DNA from: Streptomyces sp. H39-S7
Lineage (GTDB): Bacteria > Actinomycetota > Actinomycetes > Streptomycetales > Streptomycetaceae
Reading direction: 5' to 3'
NCBI RefSeq assembly: GCF_027158205.1
Contig: NZ_JAPVLU010000014.1
Span: forward strand, 1 to 64,000
DNA: 64,000 bases
The first letter of the stretch is position 1. Every line of letters begins with the position of its first letter. Position numbers and translations under genes: made by a program. Under the pieces are notes generated by a model. That model was not told the DNA's origin. It saw nothing but the letters and a program-made list of their open reading frames with translations, and did no database searches. Of the stretch, positions 44,695 through 52,034 are shown piece by piece.

Positions 44695-45470
44695 CCATGT
44701 CCACCTCCATGTCCTCTTCCTCTCCTCCTTCCTCTCCAATCCCTTCTTCCTCTCCTTCGACCGCTGTGGTGGAACTCGTCGGCGTCGGAAAGGAGTACCC
44801 GGGCGACGTCGCGGCACTGCGCGGCGTGGACCTGACGATCGACGACGGCGAACTGCTCGCCATCGTCGGCCCGTCCGGCTCCGGCAAGTCCACCCTGCTG
44901 CACATCATCGGCACCCTGGACCGGCCGTCCTCCGGCTCGGTCGCCATCGCGGGCCACGACGTCGCCGCGCTGTCCGACCGCCGGCTCTCCGCGCTCCGCG
45001 CTCAGCACGTCGGATTCGTCTTCCAGGCGTTCCACCTCGTGCCCGGCATCAGCGCCCAGGACAACGTGGCCGAGGGGCTCCTCTACTCGGGGCAGCCGCG
45101 CGCCGAGCGCCGCCGCCGGGCCGCCGCCGCGCTGGAGCGCGTCGGCCTCGCGGACCGGATGGACCACAAGCCGCACCAGCTGTCCGGCGGGCAGAAGCAG
45201 CGCGTCGCCATCGCGCGGGCCGTCGTCGGCGAGCCCGACCTGCTGCTCGCCGACGAGCCCACGGGCGCCCTGGACTCTGCCTCGGGCGAGGCGGTCATGG
45301 AGCTGCTGCACGACCTCAACAGGGAAGGCGCCACCATCGCCGTGATCACGCACGACGGCGAGATCGCCGACCGGCTGCCCCGCCAGGTGCGGATCCGTGA
45401 CGGCCGGGTCGTGGCGGACACCAAGCCGCCCCGCCCCCCGCATGCCGGCCCCGGAGGGGTCGCCCTATGA
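44691..45470 (+). CDS. ABC transporter ATP-binding protein (MacB/LolD type)
   Basis: A 259-aa ATPase from GTG 44691, coupled to the adaptor gene. After an odd Ser/Pro-rich N-terminus (residues about 3-24) come Walker A GPSGSGKSTLLHI, Q-loop VFQAFHLVPGISA, signature HQLSGGQKQRVAIARA, Walker B LLLADEPTGALDS and the H-loop VITHDGE. The Ser/Pro segment is encoded by an almost pure pyrimidine tract with TCT/CCT codons that are rare in Streptomyces. It powers the FtsX-like permease downstream. Confidence 0.94.
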   Translation: MTMSTSMSSSSPPSSPIPSSSPSTAVVELVGVGKEYPGDVAALRGVDLTIDDGELLAIVGPSGSGKSTLLHIIGTLDRPSSGSVAIAGHDVAALSDRRLSALRAQHVGFVFQAFHLVPGISAQDNVAEGLLYSGQPRAERRRRAAAALERVGLADRMDHKPHQLSGGQKQRVAIARAVVGEPDLLLADEPTGALDSASGEAVMELLHDLNREGATIAVITHDGEIADRLPRQVRIRDGRVVADTKPPRPPHAGPGGVAL

Positions 45471-46666
45471 GGCGCACTTCCCTGTCCCCCGCCCGGCTCA
45501 GCGCCCGCGACCTGTTCCACGTCGGATCCGCCGGGCTGCGCGGCCGCCCCCTGCGCGTCGTCCTGTCCGCCCTGGGCATCGCACTCGGCATCGCGACGAT
45601 GATCGCGGTGGTCGGCATCTCGTCCTCCAGCAAGGCGCAACTCATGCGGGAGCTGGACCGGTTGGGCACCAACCTGCTCGTCGTGACCCCCGGGGACGCG
45701 CTGTTCAGCGGCCAGGACGCCCGGCTGCCGAAGGAGTCCCCCGGCATGATCGGCCGGATCGACGGCGTCGAGCAGGTCGGTGCGACCGGGGACGTCAAGC
45801 AGTCGGTACGCCGCTCCGAGAAGATCTCCGAGGACGACACCGGCGGCATCGCCGTCAAGGCGACCACCGAGGAACTGCTGCGCACCCTGCGCGGCTCGGT
45901 GCGCAGCGGCAGCTGGCTCAACAAGGCGACCGGCAGGTACCCGTCCGCCGTGCTCGGCAGCGTCGCCGCCGACCGCCTCGGCATCACCGCCCCTGGGCAG
46001 CAGGTGTGCATCGGCGGCCGGTACTTCACCGTCACCGGCATCCTGGACCCGCTGCCGCTCGCCCCCGAGATCGAGCGCTCCGCCCTCGTCGGCTGGGACG
46101 CGGCGACACGGCTGCTGGGCTTCGACGGCCATCCGACGTCGGTCTACGAGCGCTCCACCGACGCCGCGGTCGCCGCCGTACGCGACCTGATCCCCCGCAC
46201 GGCAAATCCGCAGAACCCGCAGGTCGTGAAGGTCACCGACCCCTCGGCCGCGCTCCAGGCGAAGGCCGCCACGGACGGCGCGTTCACCCATCTGCTGCTC
46301 GGCCTCGGCGGGGTCGCCCTGCTGGTCGGCGGCGTCGGAGTCGCCAACACCATGATCATCTCGGTGCTGGAACGCCGCTACGAGATCGGCCTGCGCCGCT
46401 CCCTGGGCGCCACCAGGGGCCAGATCCGCATCCAGTTCGTCACCGAGTCCCTCATGCTCTCGGGACTCGGCGGCCTCGCGGGCCTCGCCCTCGGCTCCCT
46501 CGCCACCTTCGTCTACGCCACCGCCGGCGGCCTCCCCTGGGTGGTGCCGCCGTGGGCCGTCAGCGGCGGCTTCGGCGCCACGCTCGTCATCGGCACCATC
46601 GCCGGCCTCTACCCGGCACGCCGCGCAGCCCGCCTCTCCCCGACCCTGGCCCTGCACGCGGCGTAG
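45467..46666 (+). CDS. ABC transporter permease (MacB/FtsX family)
   Basis: A 399-aa permease overlapping the ATPase stop by 4 bp. It has an N-terminal membrane segment (LRVVLSALGIALGIATMIAV), a large extracytoplasmic MacB_PCD domain (about residues 45-270) and a C-terminal FtsX domain with three more membrane segments (LLLGLGGVALLVGGVGVANT, then LMLSGLGGLAGLALGSLATF, GGFGATLVIGTIAGLYPA). The conserved RRYEIGLRRSLGATRGQIRI lies between them. With the adaptor it likely exports a peptide or small molecule; the substrate is unknown. Confidence 0.94.
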   Translation: MRRTSLSPARLSARDLFHVGSAGLRGRPLRVVLSALGIALGIATMIAVVGISSSSKAQLMRELDRLGTNLLVVTPGDALFSGQDARLPKESPGMIGRIDGVEQVGATGDVKQSVRRSEKISEDDTGGIAVKATTEELLRTLRGSVRSGSWLNKATGRYPSAVLGSVAADRLGITAPGQQVCIGGRYFTVTGILDPLPLAPEIERSALVGWDAATRLLGFDGHPTSVYERSTDAAVAAVRDLIPRTANPQNPQVVKVTDPSAALQAKAATDGAFTHLLLGLGGVALLVGGVGVANTMIISVLERRYEIGLRRSLGATRGQIRIQFVTESLMLSGLGGLAGLALGSLATFVYATAGGLPWVVPPWAVSGGFGATLVIGTIAGLYPARRAARLSPTLALHAA

Positions 46667-46687
46667 CGCCCCTCGGAAGGAACCCCC

Positions 46688-47068
46688 GTGCCCCCGGACC
46701 CCCCTTTCGCCGTCCACATCCGCACCCGCGGCACGGTCCCGATCGTCGAACTGCACGGCGAGATCGACCTCATGGCCGTGCCGTACATCAGCCTTCGGCT
46801 GGACGGCCTCGCCCACCGGGAGCGCGGGGGCCACCCCCAGGACCTCGTCATCGACCTCACCGCCGTCACGTTCATGGACTGCCGCGGCCTGTCCGTCCTC
46901 GTCCACGCCCGCGCCCTCACCACCGCGCGCCACGGCCAACTGCACCTCACCAACGTCCCCGCACCCGTCCGCAGACTCCTGCACCTCACGGGCCTGGAAA
47001 GTGCCTTCCCCTCCAGGACGCCCGCGTCGGCGGCGTATCAGCCCCCTGTCGGTGACGCGGTCCAGTGA
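46688..47068 (+). CDS. STAS-domain anti-sigma-factor-antagonist-like protein
   Basis: A 126-aa single STAS domain from GTG 46688 (GGAAGG 7 nt upstream). IVELHGEIDLMAVPYIS and LVIDLTAVTFMDCRGLSVLV are the family core. The phosphorylatable serine of SpoIIAA-type proteins (DSSG) is replaced: here it reads DCRG, so regulation by serine phosphorylation looks lost. It may be a non-switching antagonist or structural relative. It ends at the boundary with the accessory region; the next gene starts 122 bp on. Confidence 0.9.
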   Translation: MPPDPPFAVHIRTRGTVPIVELHGEIDLMAVPYISLRLDGLAHRERGGHPQDLVIDLTAVTFMDCRGLSVLVHARALTTARHGQLHLTNVPAPVRRLLHLTGLESAFPSRTPASAAYQPPVGDAVQ

Positions 47069-47190
47069 GGTCGTCGCCCGCTCGCGGTCCGGCCGCTGCG
47101 CCTGAACCACGCATTCCTCATATCTGGTACTGCGGCCACGACTACGATGTGATCTGTCCGTTCGCGGCGCGGTGGGGGAAGAGGTCGGCG

Positions 47191-47688
47191 ATGGCGCACG
47201 ACGATGCGGTAGCGACGGCATGGCGATTACATGCCTCACTCGCCGACTGGACCGGTCGGATCGACGCAAAGGCGTCATTCGCTCTGACCATTGAATCGGC
47301 CCTGCTCGCCGGGATCGGCGCCTCGGTCGGCACCAGTCACGGATTCGGCGGGATCTCCGCGTCATGGGCGCAGGGTGCCCTGTGGGCCGGTGCGGGAATG
47401 TTGGTGCTTGCCGCGTTCGCTGCGGTCTCGGTGGTGCTACCGAGGGCGGGGACACGGCCGAACGGCCCTCCAGGGCTTGACGATTACCTGTTCTACGGCC
47501 ATTTGCGTCTCTGGGCGCCGCAGGAACTGGCCGATCGGCTCACCACGGCTGATCCGTTGCCGGCGCTGACCGGCCAGCTCGTGGCCATGAGCGGCATCGC
47601 CTGGGCCAAGCACCGCCGGGTACGGCAGTCGCTGATCCTGGCAGTGGCCGGCCTGGTCCTGCTCTCCCTGGCTGTAGTGACCGGTTGA
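47191..47688 (+). CDS. Pycsar-type (DUF5706) membrane effector protein
   Basis: 165 aa from ATG 47191, about 6 nt after GGAAGAGG; the frame is open back to GTG 47065. The sequence WTGRIDAKASFALTIESALL with a first hydrophobic segment, two or three further membrane segments (ALWAGAGMLVLAAFAAVSVV, SLILAVAGLVLLSLAVV) and the intervening YLFYGHLRLWAPQELADRL fit the DUF5706 Pycsar effector (PycTM) family, which damages the membrane when its cyclic pyrimidine nucleotide is made. Leu13 is a TTA codon, so translation should depend on the developmental tRNA bldA. A Crp/Fnr gene follows 2 bp after the stop. The assignment is by pattern; activation by a nucleotide is inference. Confidence 0.7.
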   Translation: MAHDDAVATAWRLHASLADWTGRIDAKASFALTIESALLAGIGASVGTSHGFGGISASWAQGALWAGAGMLVLAAFAAVSVVLPRAGTRPNGPPGLDDYLFYGHLRLWAPQELADRLTTADPLPALTGQLVAMSGIAWAKHRRVRQSLILAVAGLVLLSLAVVTG

Positions 47689-47690
47689 AT

Positions 47691-48494
47691 ATGAACCCCG
47701 ACAACGAGCACGAGTCGCTGAACGAACGGCGGCCCGAGAGGGAGACGTTCTGGTCCCTCCTCGACGGGACCGCCCGGGAACGCCTCGTGTCCGCAGGCCA
47801 CGTACACACGTACTCCGCGAGATCGCACCTGCTGAGACAGGACGAGTTCTCCGATCACGTCCTTGTCCTGCGCACCGGTTGCGTGAAGGTATACGCCGAG
47901 TCAGGGACGGGCTACCAGGTCGTGCTGGCGCTGCGCAACGGCGGTGACCTGCTCGGCGAGCAGGCCGGCCTGGACCGGCAGCCGCGCTCGGCGTCGATCT
48001 ACGCGCTGACGGACACCGAGGCACTGGTCGTCCCCGCCAGCCGGTTCGCGGCTCTCCTCTGGTCGCAACCCACGATGGGCGCAGCAGTGCAGCAGGTACT
48101 GTCACGCCGGTTGCGCGAGGCCGACCGGCACCGGGCCGCGATCGGCTCGGTGCCGGTCGAAGCGCGGCTGGCCGCCCTGGTTCTGGACCTCGGGGAACGC
48201 TACGGCAGGCGCACCACCGACGGCTCGTTGCGGATCGACCTGCCGCTGTCACAGGACGACCTGGCCGGTCTGGTAGTCAGCTCGCGCCGGACGATCAGCC
48301 GGATCCTGGAGGAGTGGCGCCGGGAGAAGCTGCTCACCACCGGGCGCCAGGCGCTGGAGTTGGCCGGGCTGCACGCGCTGCGCCACCGAGCCGAGGACCC
48401 TGGTGCGGTGCCGGGCTGGATCGCGCCGCGCGGGGAGGGCCACGCACCGGGGCGCAGCGCCGGACAGGAGCCTCACACGTTGTCCCACGAGTAA
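47691..48494 (+). CDS. Crp/Fnr-family cyclic-nucleotide-binding regulator
   Basis: 267 aa from ATG 47691. N-terminal beta-barrel sensor domain: HVHTYSARSHLLRQDEFSDH and a phosphate-binding-cassette-like GGDLLGEQAGLDRQPRSASI, where GE and RSA keep the positions that contact cAMP in CRP. The C-terminal winged helix is LSQDDLAGLVVSSRRTISRI. No Fe-S cysteine pattern is present. The pairing with a Pycsar-like effector and the presence of a nucleotide cyclase in the facing operon suggest nucleotide sensing. Its end overlaps the kinase gene end by 22 bp, tail to tail. Confidence 0.88.
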   Translation: MNPDNEHESLNERRPERETFWSLLDGTARERLVSAGHVHTYSARSHLLRQDEFSDHVLVLRTGCVKVYAESGTGYQVVLALRNGGDLLGEQAGLDRQPRSASIYALTDTEALVVPASRFAALLWSQPTMGAAVQQVLSRRLREADRHRAAIGSVPVEARLAALVLDLGERYGRRTTDGSLRIDLPLSQDDLAGLVVSSRRTISRILEEWRREKLLTTGRQALELAGLHALRHRAEDPGAVPGWIAPRGEGHAPGRSAGQEPHTLSHE

Positions 48495-50161
48495 CGGGTC
48501 AGCCCGTACCGGTCCGCGATGTCGTTCCACTCCCCGACGAACGTCTTCTTCGCCTCGGTGGCCCGGCCGCTTGCCTCGGCAGCGTCCTGGAACTCTGGCG
48601 CGTCCCCCGTGTGGTCCGGCGAGCAACCCCCCGAGTTCAGGCTCACGGCCCATCGGCGATAGGCGTCGTCGGCCTCCGCCGATGCCGACCAGGCAGTCCG
48701 CAGATCGGTGACTGCCTGATCGCCGCCGGACAGACCACCGACGTCCAGATGGTCCAGCCGGGCCAGCAGATCCCGGCGAGCAGTGGCCGCACGCGAGAAG
48801 ACGTCGGCGTCGTTCGACAGCGTGTCGCAGCGCTGCACGGACGCGACCGCGGCGCCGACTCCGCTGCGTGTGCCTGCGTTCTCCTGCAGCAACGCGTCCA
48901 CCGCGGCGGCTTGGTCACGGGCCGCGGAACCGGTGCCGTCTGCCGGGGTCTGTCCCTCGCCGCCCGATCCGCCGGTGCCGGTGGAAGCCGCCTCGCTGCC
49001 CGCGGGCGCCGAGCCGTCGCCGGAGCGCACGAGATGGGTGCCGAAGCCGATGAAGAGCAGGGCCGCGAGCACCGCTGCCACGATGGCGGCTCCCCTCGCC
49101 GGCGACATCGGACTCCGGGGCTGCTGAGGCATCGGCCGCTGACCGGTCCAGGTAGGGCCCGCGGCCTGCGGCATGTACTGCACGCGCGGTGGAGGCGATG
49201 TGCGCGGGGGAGCCGTCGCGAAGGGAGGTCTCCTTGGCACGGTCGGCGGTGCCTGCGCGGGGGCGGTCGGCGGTGACGCCGGAACCCTGCGTAGCGGCCG
49301 GTGCCGTTGCGGGTCGGCGATCGCCCGCTCCAATGCCCCGCCCCAGTCCTGCATACTGGGCCGTTCCTTGGGGTTCGCCGAGAGGCCCCACCCGGCCAGT
49401 ACAGCCAACTCGTTCGACACCTGCGCCAGTTGAGCAGTATCGGTGCCCTCCTGCTCACCGAGGAAGAGCCGGATCGCCAGCAGGGTGAACTTGTACCGGT
49501 CACCCTCCGCAGTCGCCAGCGGTTCCCCGTCCGGGACCTTCCAGCCCGGGGTCTCCGCCTGCTCCAGCACGCTGCGCCCCCGCAGTCGCATGGCGTCGCA
49601 GTCGATGAAGAAGCAAGCCGGACGCGGAGCCAGGGTGAACAGGAGATTCCTCGCCGACAGGTCCCCGACAGCCACGTCGAGTTTATGCAGTCGACCGAGC
49701 AGATCCGCCAGGTCCTTGAGCAGCAGTAGGCGCTGCCGGTCGCTGATCGTGATGCCGATCCGCTCGATGTACTGCTGATCGTTCAGCAGGAACTGAAGAT
49801 CGGCGATCCGCCGGCGCCCCGGAGCGGTGGCCAATTCGGTCGTGAAGTCGTCCGGCACCTGACGCATCAGAAATCCGCGGGACCGCCCCGCCTGATCGAC
49901 GATCGCCACGGGCCACGCGCTGCGCTCCGCCAGCCAGCGGCCCACGGCTGCGTCGAGCGACGGAATGAACTCGACCATCGCCTCCAGCGCCGCGAAGTCG
50001 GCTTCGCGAAGCGAAGTATCCGAGTACTCCTTGTAGGCGATCGGCCACTCCTTGTTGATCTTCCTTTCCTTGATCGCCCACACCTCTCCCTGGCCGCCCT
50101 TGCCGAGGTGTCGCTCCTTGACGAGCGAGTCGAGGTCGACGTGCGGAGCACGCCCGGTCAT
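48473..50161 (-). CDS. Membrane-anchored Ser/Thr kinase-like protein
   Basis: A 562-aa protein. Kinase domain (about 1-280): Gly-rich loop HLGKGGQGEVWAI, Lys44 in IAYKEYSD, catalytic-loop VAVGDLSARNLLF (HRD changed to VGD, catalytic Asp and Asn kept), and FFIDCDAMR where DFG is changed to DCD. Then a Pro-rich linker (about 285-350), one membrane helix (GAAIVAAVLAALLFIGFGTH) and a Ser/Gly then helical extracytoplasmic domain with two Cys (VQRCDTLSN, SGGCSPDH). The Asp of the DFG position is kept, so activity is possible. It overlaps the PP2C stop by 4 bp and is the last gene of the operon. Confidence 0.85.
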   Translation of the reverse strand: MTGRAPHVDLDSLVKERHLGKGGQGEVWAIKERKINKEWPIAYKEYSDTSLREADFAALEAMVEFIPSLDAAVGRWLAERSAWPVAIVDQAGRSRGFLMRQVPDDFTTELATAPGRRRIADLQFLLNDQQYIERIGITISDRQRLLLLKDLADLLGRLHKLDVAVGDLSARNLLFTLAPRPACFFIDCDAMRLRGRSVLEQAETPGWKVPDGEPLATAEGDRYKFTLLAIRLFLGEQEGTDTAQLAQVSNELAVLAGWGLSANPKERPSMQDWGGALERAIADPQRHRPLRRVPASPPTAPAQAPPTVPRRPPFATAPPRTSPPPRVQYMPQAAGPTWTGQRPMPQQPRSPMSPARGAAIVAAVLAALLFIGFGTHLVRSGDGSAPAGSEAASTGTGGSGGEGQTPADGTGSAARDQAAAVDALLQENAGTRSGVGAAVASVQRCDTLSNDADVFSRAATARRDLLARLDHLDVGGLSGGDQAVTDLRTAWSASAEADDAYRRWAVSLNSGGCSPDHTGDAPEFQDAAEASGRATEAKKTFVGEWNDIADRYGLTRYSWDNV

Positions 50162-51294
50162 CTCCGGGCCTCCTGCAGCAGGTGTCTCGGCCAGATGGCG
50201 AGCAGCGTGCGGTCGTCGTCGAAGGTCTCCCGGGAGAAGTCCAACAGGTGGGCGAGCCCGCGAGCGGGTACCGGAGTGCGCAGGTGCCGGTGGAACAGTT
50301 CCCCAACGGCACCCGTGCCGTCACCCAGCGCGTCCCCGAAACCGTCGGTGCCGACGAGGAGAACGGATGCGGGACCGAGTACCGTCCGCTGGACCGGGAG
50401 GGGCGAAGGAACCCGGGGCAGCGGCGTCACCGCCGAGGACAGCACCTCAGTTCCGTACGAGTCCTTCGTCGTCAGGAGACGCTGATAGCCGCCCCCGCTC
50501 CTGTCGAGCAACCAGGCGCCGGAGTCACCGACCTGGACGAGGCTGACCTCCGGTACCCCGGACTCGTCGATCCGCACGACACCGGTCACCAGGGTCGTCG
50601 CGTACTTGCGCTCGGCCTCTTCGCTGTAGGCCCCTTCGGGCTCACGCCCAGCCGCCGCCCGGGCGACGAGTTGCCAGGCAGCCGACCGCACCACATGGGG
50701 CCAGTCCACGGTGGGGGCCCCTGAGTCCAGTTGCTGCAGCAAATTACTGACCGCCCCCCGGCACGCCAGGGCCGAGCCGATCGAGGACTGCTCGGCCGAG
50801 GACACACCGTCCGCAACGGCGAACACCACGCTCTGGGTGGGCTCGTGCACGGAGACCGCCACGTCGTCCTCGCGTGGCCGGCCCGCGTAGCGGTGGGCGT
50901 ACCCGCGCACGGACGCCAAGCGCACCGTCACGAGATCCGTGGACCACCCGTCGTAAACGGTGTCCGGGCGGTACGACGGCGCTGCGGGCGGCCTGGGTTC
51001 GAATCGGTACCCCGGCTCCCCAACGGTGATCGCCTCCCAGTCCGCAGGCGAGTACGGCTCCGGTTGAGCCGTCGCGGGCGGCGGGGCGGGTAAGGCTGCA
51101 GCCGGCGGCCTGACGGAGGGCGGTGCTGCCGCCGGATGCGCGACGCCGGGACGAGCGCTGGGCGGACGTTCGGGCGGCGGATGAAACAGCGGCACAGGAG
51201 GCTGGTCGAAGTCCCCGCGCCACCCGTCCGATCGTACGTAGTCGTCGATCCCGGCGCCCTCGCCCGCCCGGCCGGCGGAATTCGGCCTGTCCAT
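50158..51294 (-). CDS. PP2C-family protein phosphatase
   Basis: 378 aa from ATG 51294 (GAGG 7 nt upstream, one base after the vWA stop). A Pro-rich N-terminal region (about 25-95) precedes the PP2C domain. Metal-binding motifs are visible: HRYAGRPREDDVAVSVHEP (first Asp pair), VVFAVADGVSSAEQSSIGS (DG), VSLVQVGDSGAWLL, LLVGTDGFGDAL (DG) and ETFDDDRTLLAIW (DD). It is thus likely active and would remove phosphates placed by the adjacent kinase on the vWA or NTPase proteins. Confidence 0.9.
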   Translation of the reverse strand: MDRPNSAGRAGEGAGIDDYVRSDGWRGDFDQPPVPLFHPPPERPPSARPGVAHPAAAPPSVRPPAAALPAPPPATAQPEPYSPADWEAITVGEPGYRFEPRPPAAPSYRPDTVYDGWSTDLVTVRLASVRGYAHRYAGRPREDDVAVSVHEPTQSVVFAVADGVSSAEQSSIGSALACRGAVSNLLQQLDSGAPTVDWPHVVRSAAWQLVARAAAGREPEGAYSEEAERKYATTLVTGVVRIDESGVPEVSLVQVGDSGAWLLDRSGGGYQRLLTTKDSYGTEVLSSAVTPLPRVPSPLPVQRTVLGPASVLLVGTDGFGDALGDGTGAVGELFHRHLRTPVPARGLAHLLDFSRETFDDDRTLLAIWPRHLLQEARR

Positions 51295-51295
51295 T

Positions 51296-51973
51296 TCAGA
51301 CCTCGTCAATTGCCATGTGGAAACCCTCGGGCTTCGTGACGATCAACTCGGCATTGCCGTTCGCCAAGCTGCGGCCGGACTCCACCATGCTCTGGGTGAG
51401 GGCCAGGAAGAACGAGGAGATGGCCGTGCCCAGATCGGCACCTGCCACTGCCACCAGGGCGAACTCCTGTTTCGTTGCCACCTCCAGCATCATCGCCGGA
51501 GCGGCCTGGCCGATACCGCAGGCAACGACGTTCGGCGCCGCGGGCGTCACACCCCGGTCGGTCAGTCGCCGATGCGGGGTCTTCCAGTCCTCACCGGAGT
51601 TGGGCATGCCATCGCTGAGGAAGAACACCGCCGGGCGGTGAACCTTGTACCCCTCGGACTTCAACCGGTTGATGTCGTGCGGCAGCCGGTTCAGCAGCGC
51701 GGTGAACACCGCTTCGTAACTGGTGGTGCCCCGGGTGACCAGCTCAGGCAGCTGGGTCTCCCTGCGCAGATCGGCGAGTTCCACCCGCGTCACGACGTCG
51801 TCGGAGAAGCCCAGGACCGAGAAGCGCACTTTCGCCGCGGCCATCGGTTCGCCCAGCAGGGTGTTGTGCAACGACTGAAGGCCCTGATTCAGTTCGCCAA
51901 GGTGTTTGGTCATCGACCCGGACTCGTCGGCTAGTACGTAGACAGGCAGTAGAGAGCCACGGTTATCGGACAC
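51296..51973 (-). CDS. von Willebrand factor A (TerY-like) protein
   Basis: 225 aa from GTG 51973 (AAGGA upstream), a single vWA domain. The MIDAS metal site is complete: VYVLADESGSM (DxSxS), TRGTTSYEAVF (Thr) and FFLSDGMPNSGEDW (Asp). Closest in style to TerY-type vWA proteins found beside kinases and PP2C phosphatases in stress/conflict modules. It lies 61 bp after the SPFH-vWA gene and 1 bp before PP2C. Confidence 0.9.
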   Translation of the reverse strand: MSDNRGSLLPVYVLADESGSMTKHLGELNQGLQSLHNTLLGEPMAAAKVRFSVLGFSDDVVTRVELADLRRETQLPELVTRGTTSYEAVFTALLNRLPHDINRLKSEGYKVHRPAVFFLSDGMPNSGEDWKTPHRRLTDRGVTPAAPNVVACGIGQAAPAMMLEVATKQEFALVAVAGADLGTAISSFFLALTQSMVESGRSLANGNAELIVTKPEGFHMAIDEV

Positions 51974-52034
51974 TGCGGTGTTCCTTCTTCTGTGGGTGGC
52001 TGTCGGGCGGTGCAATTGCGGGAACTGTCATGGC

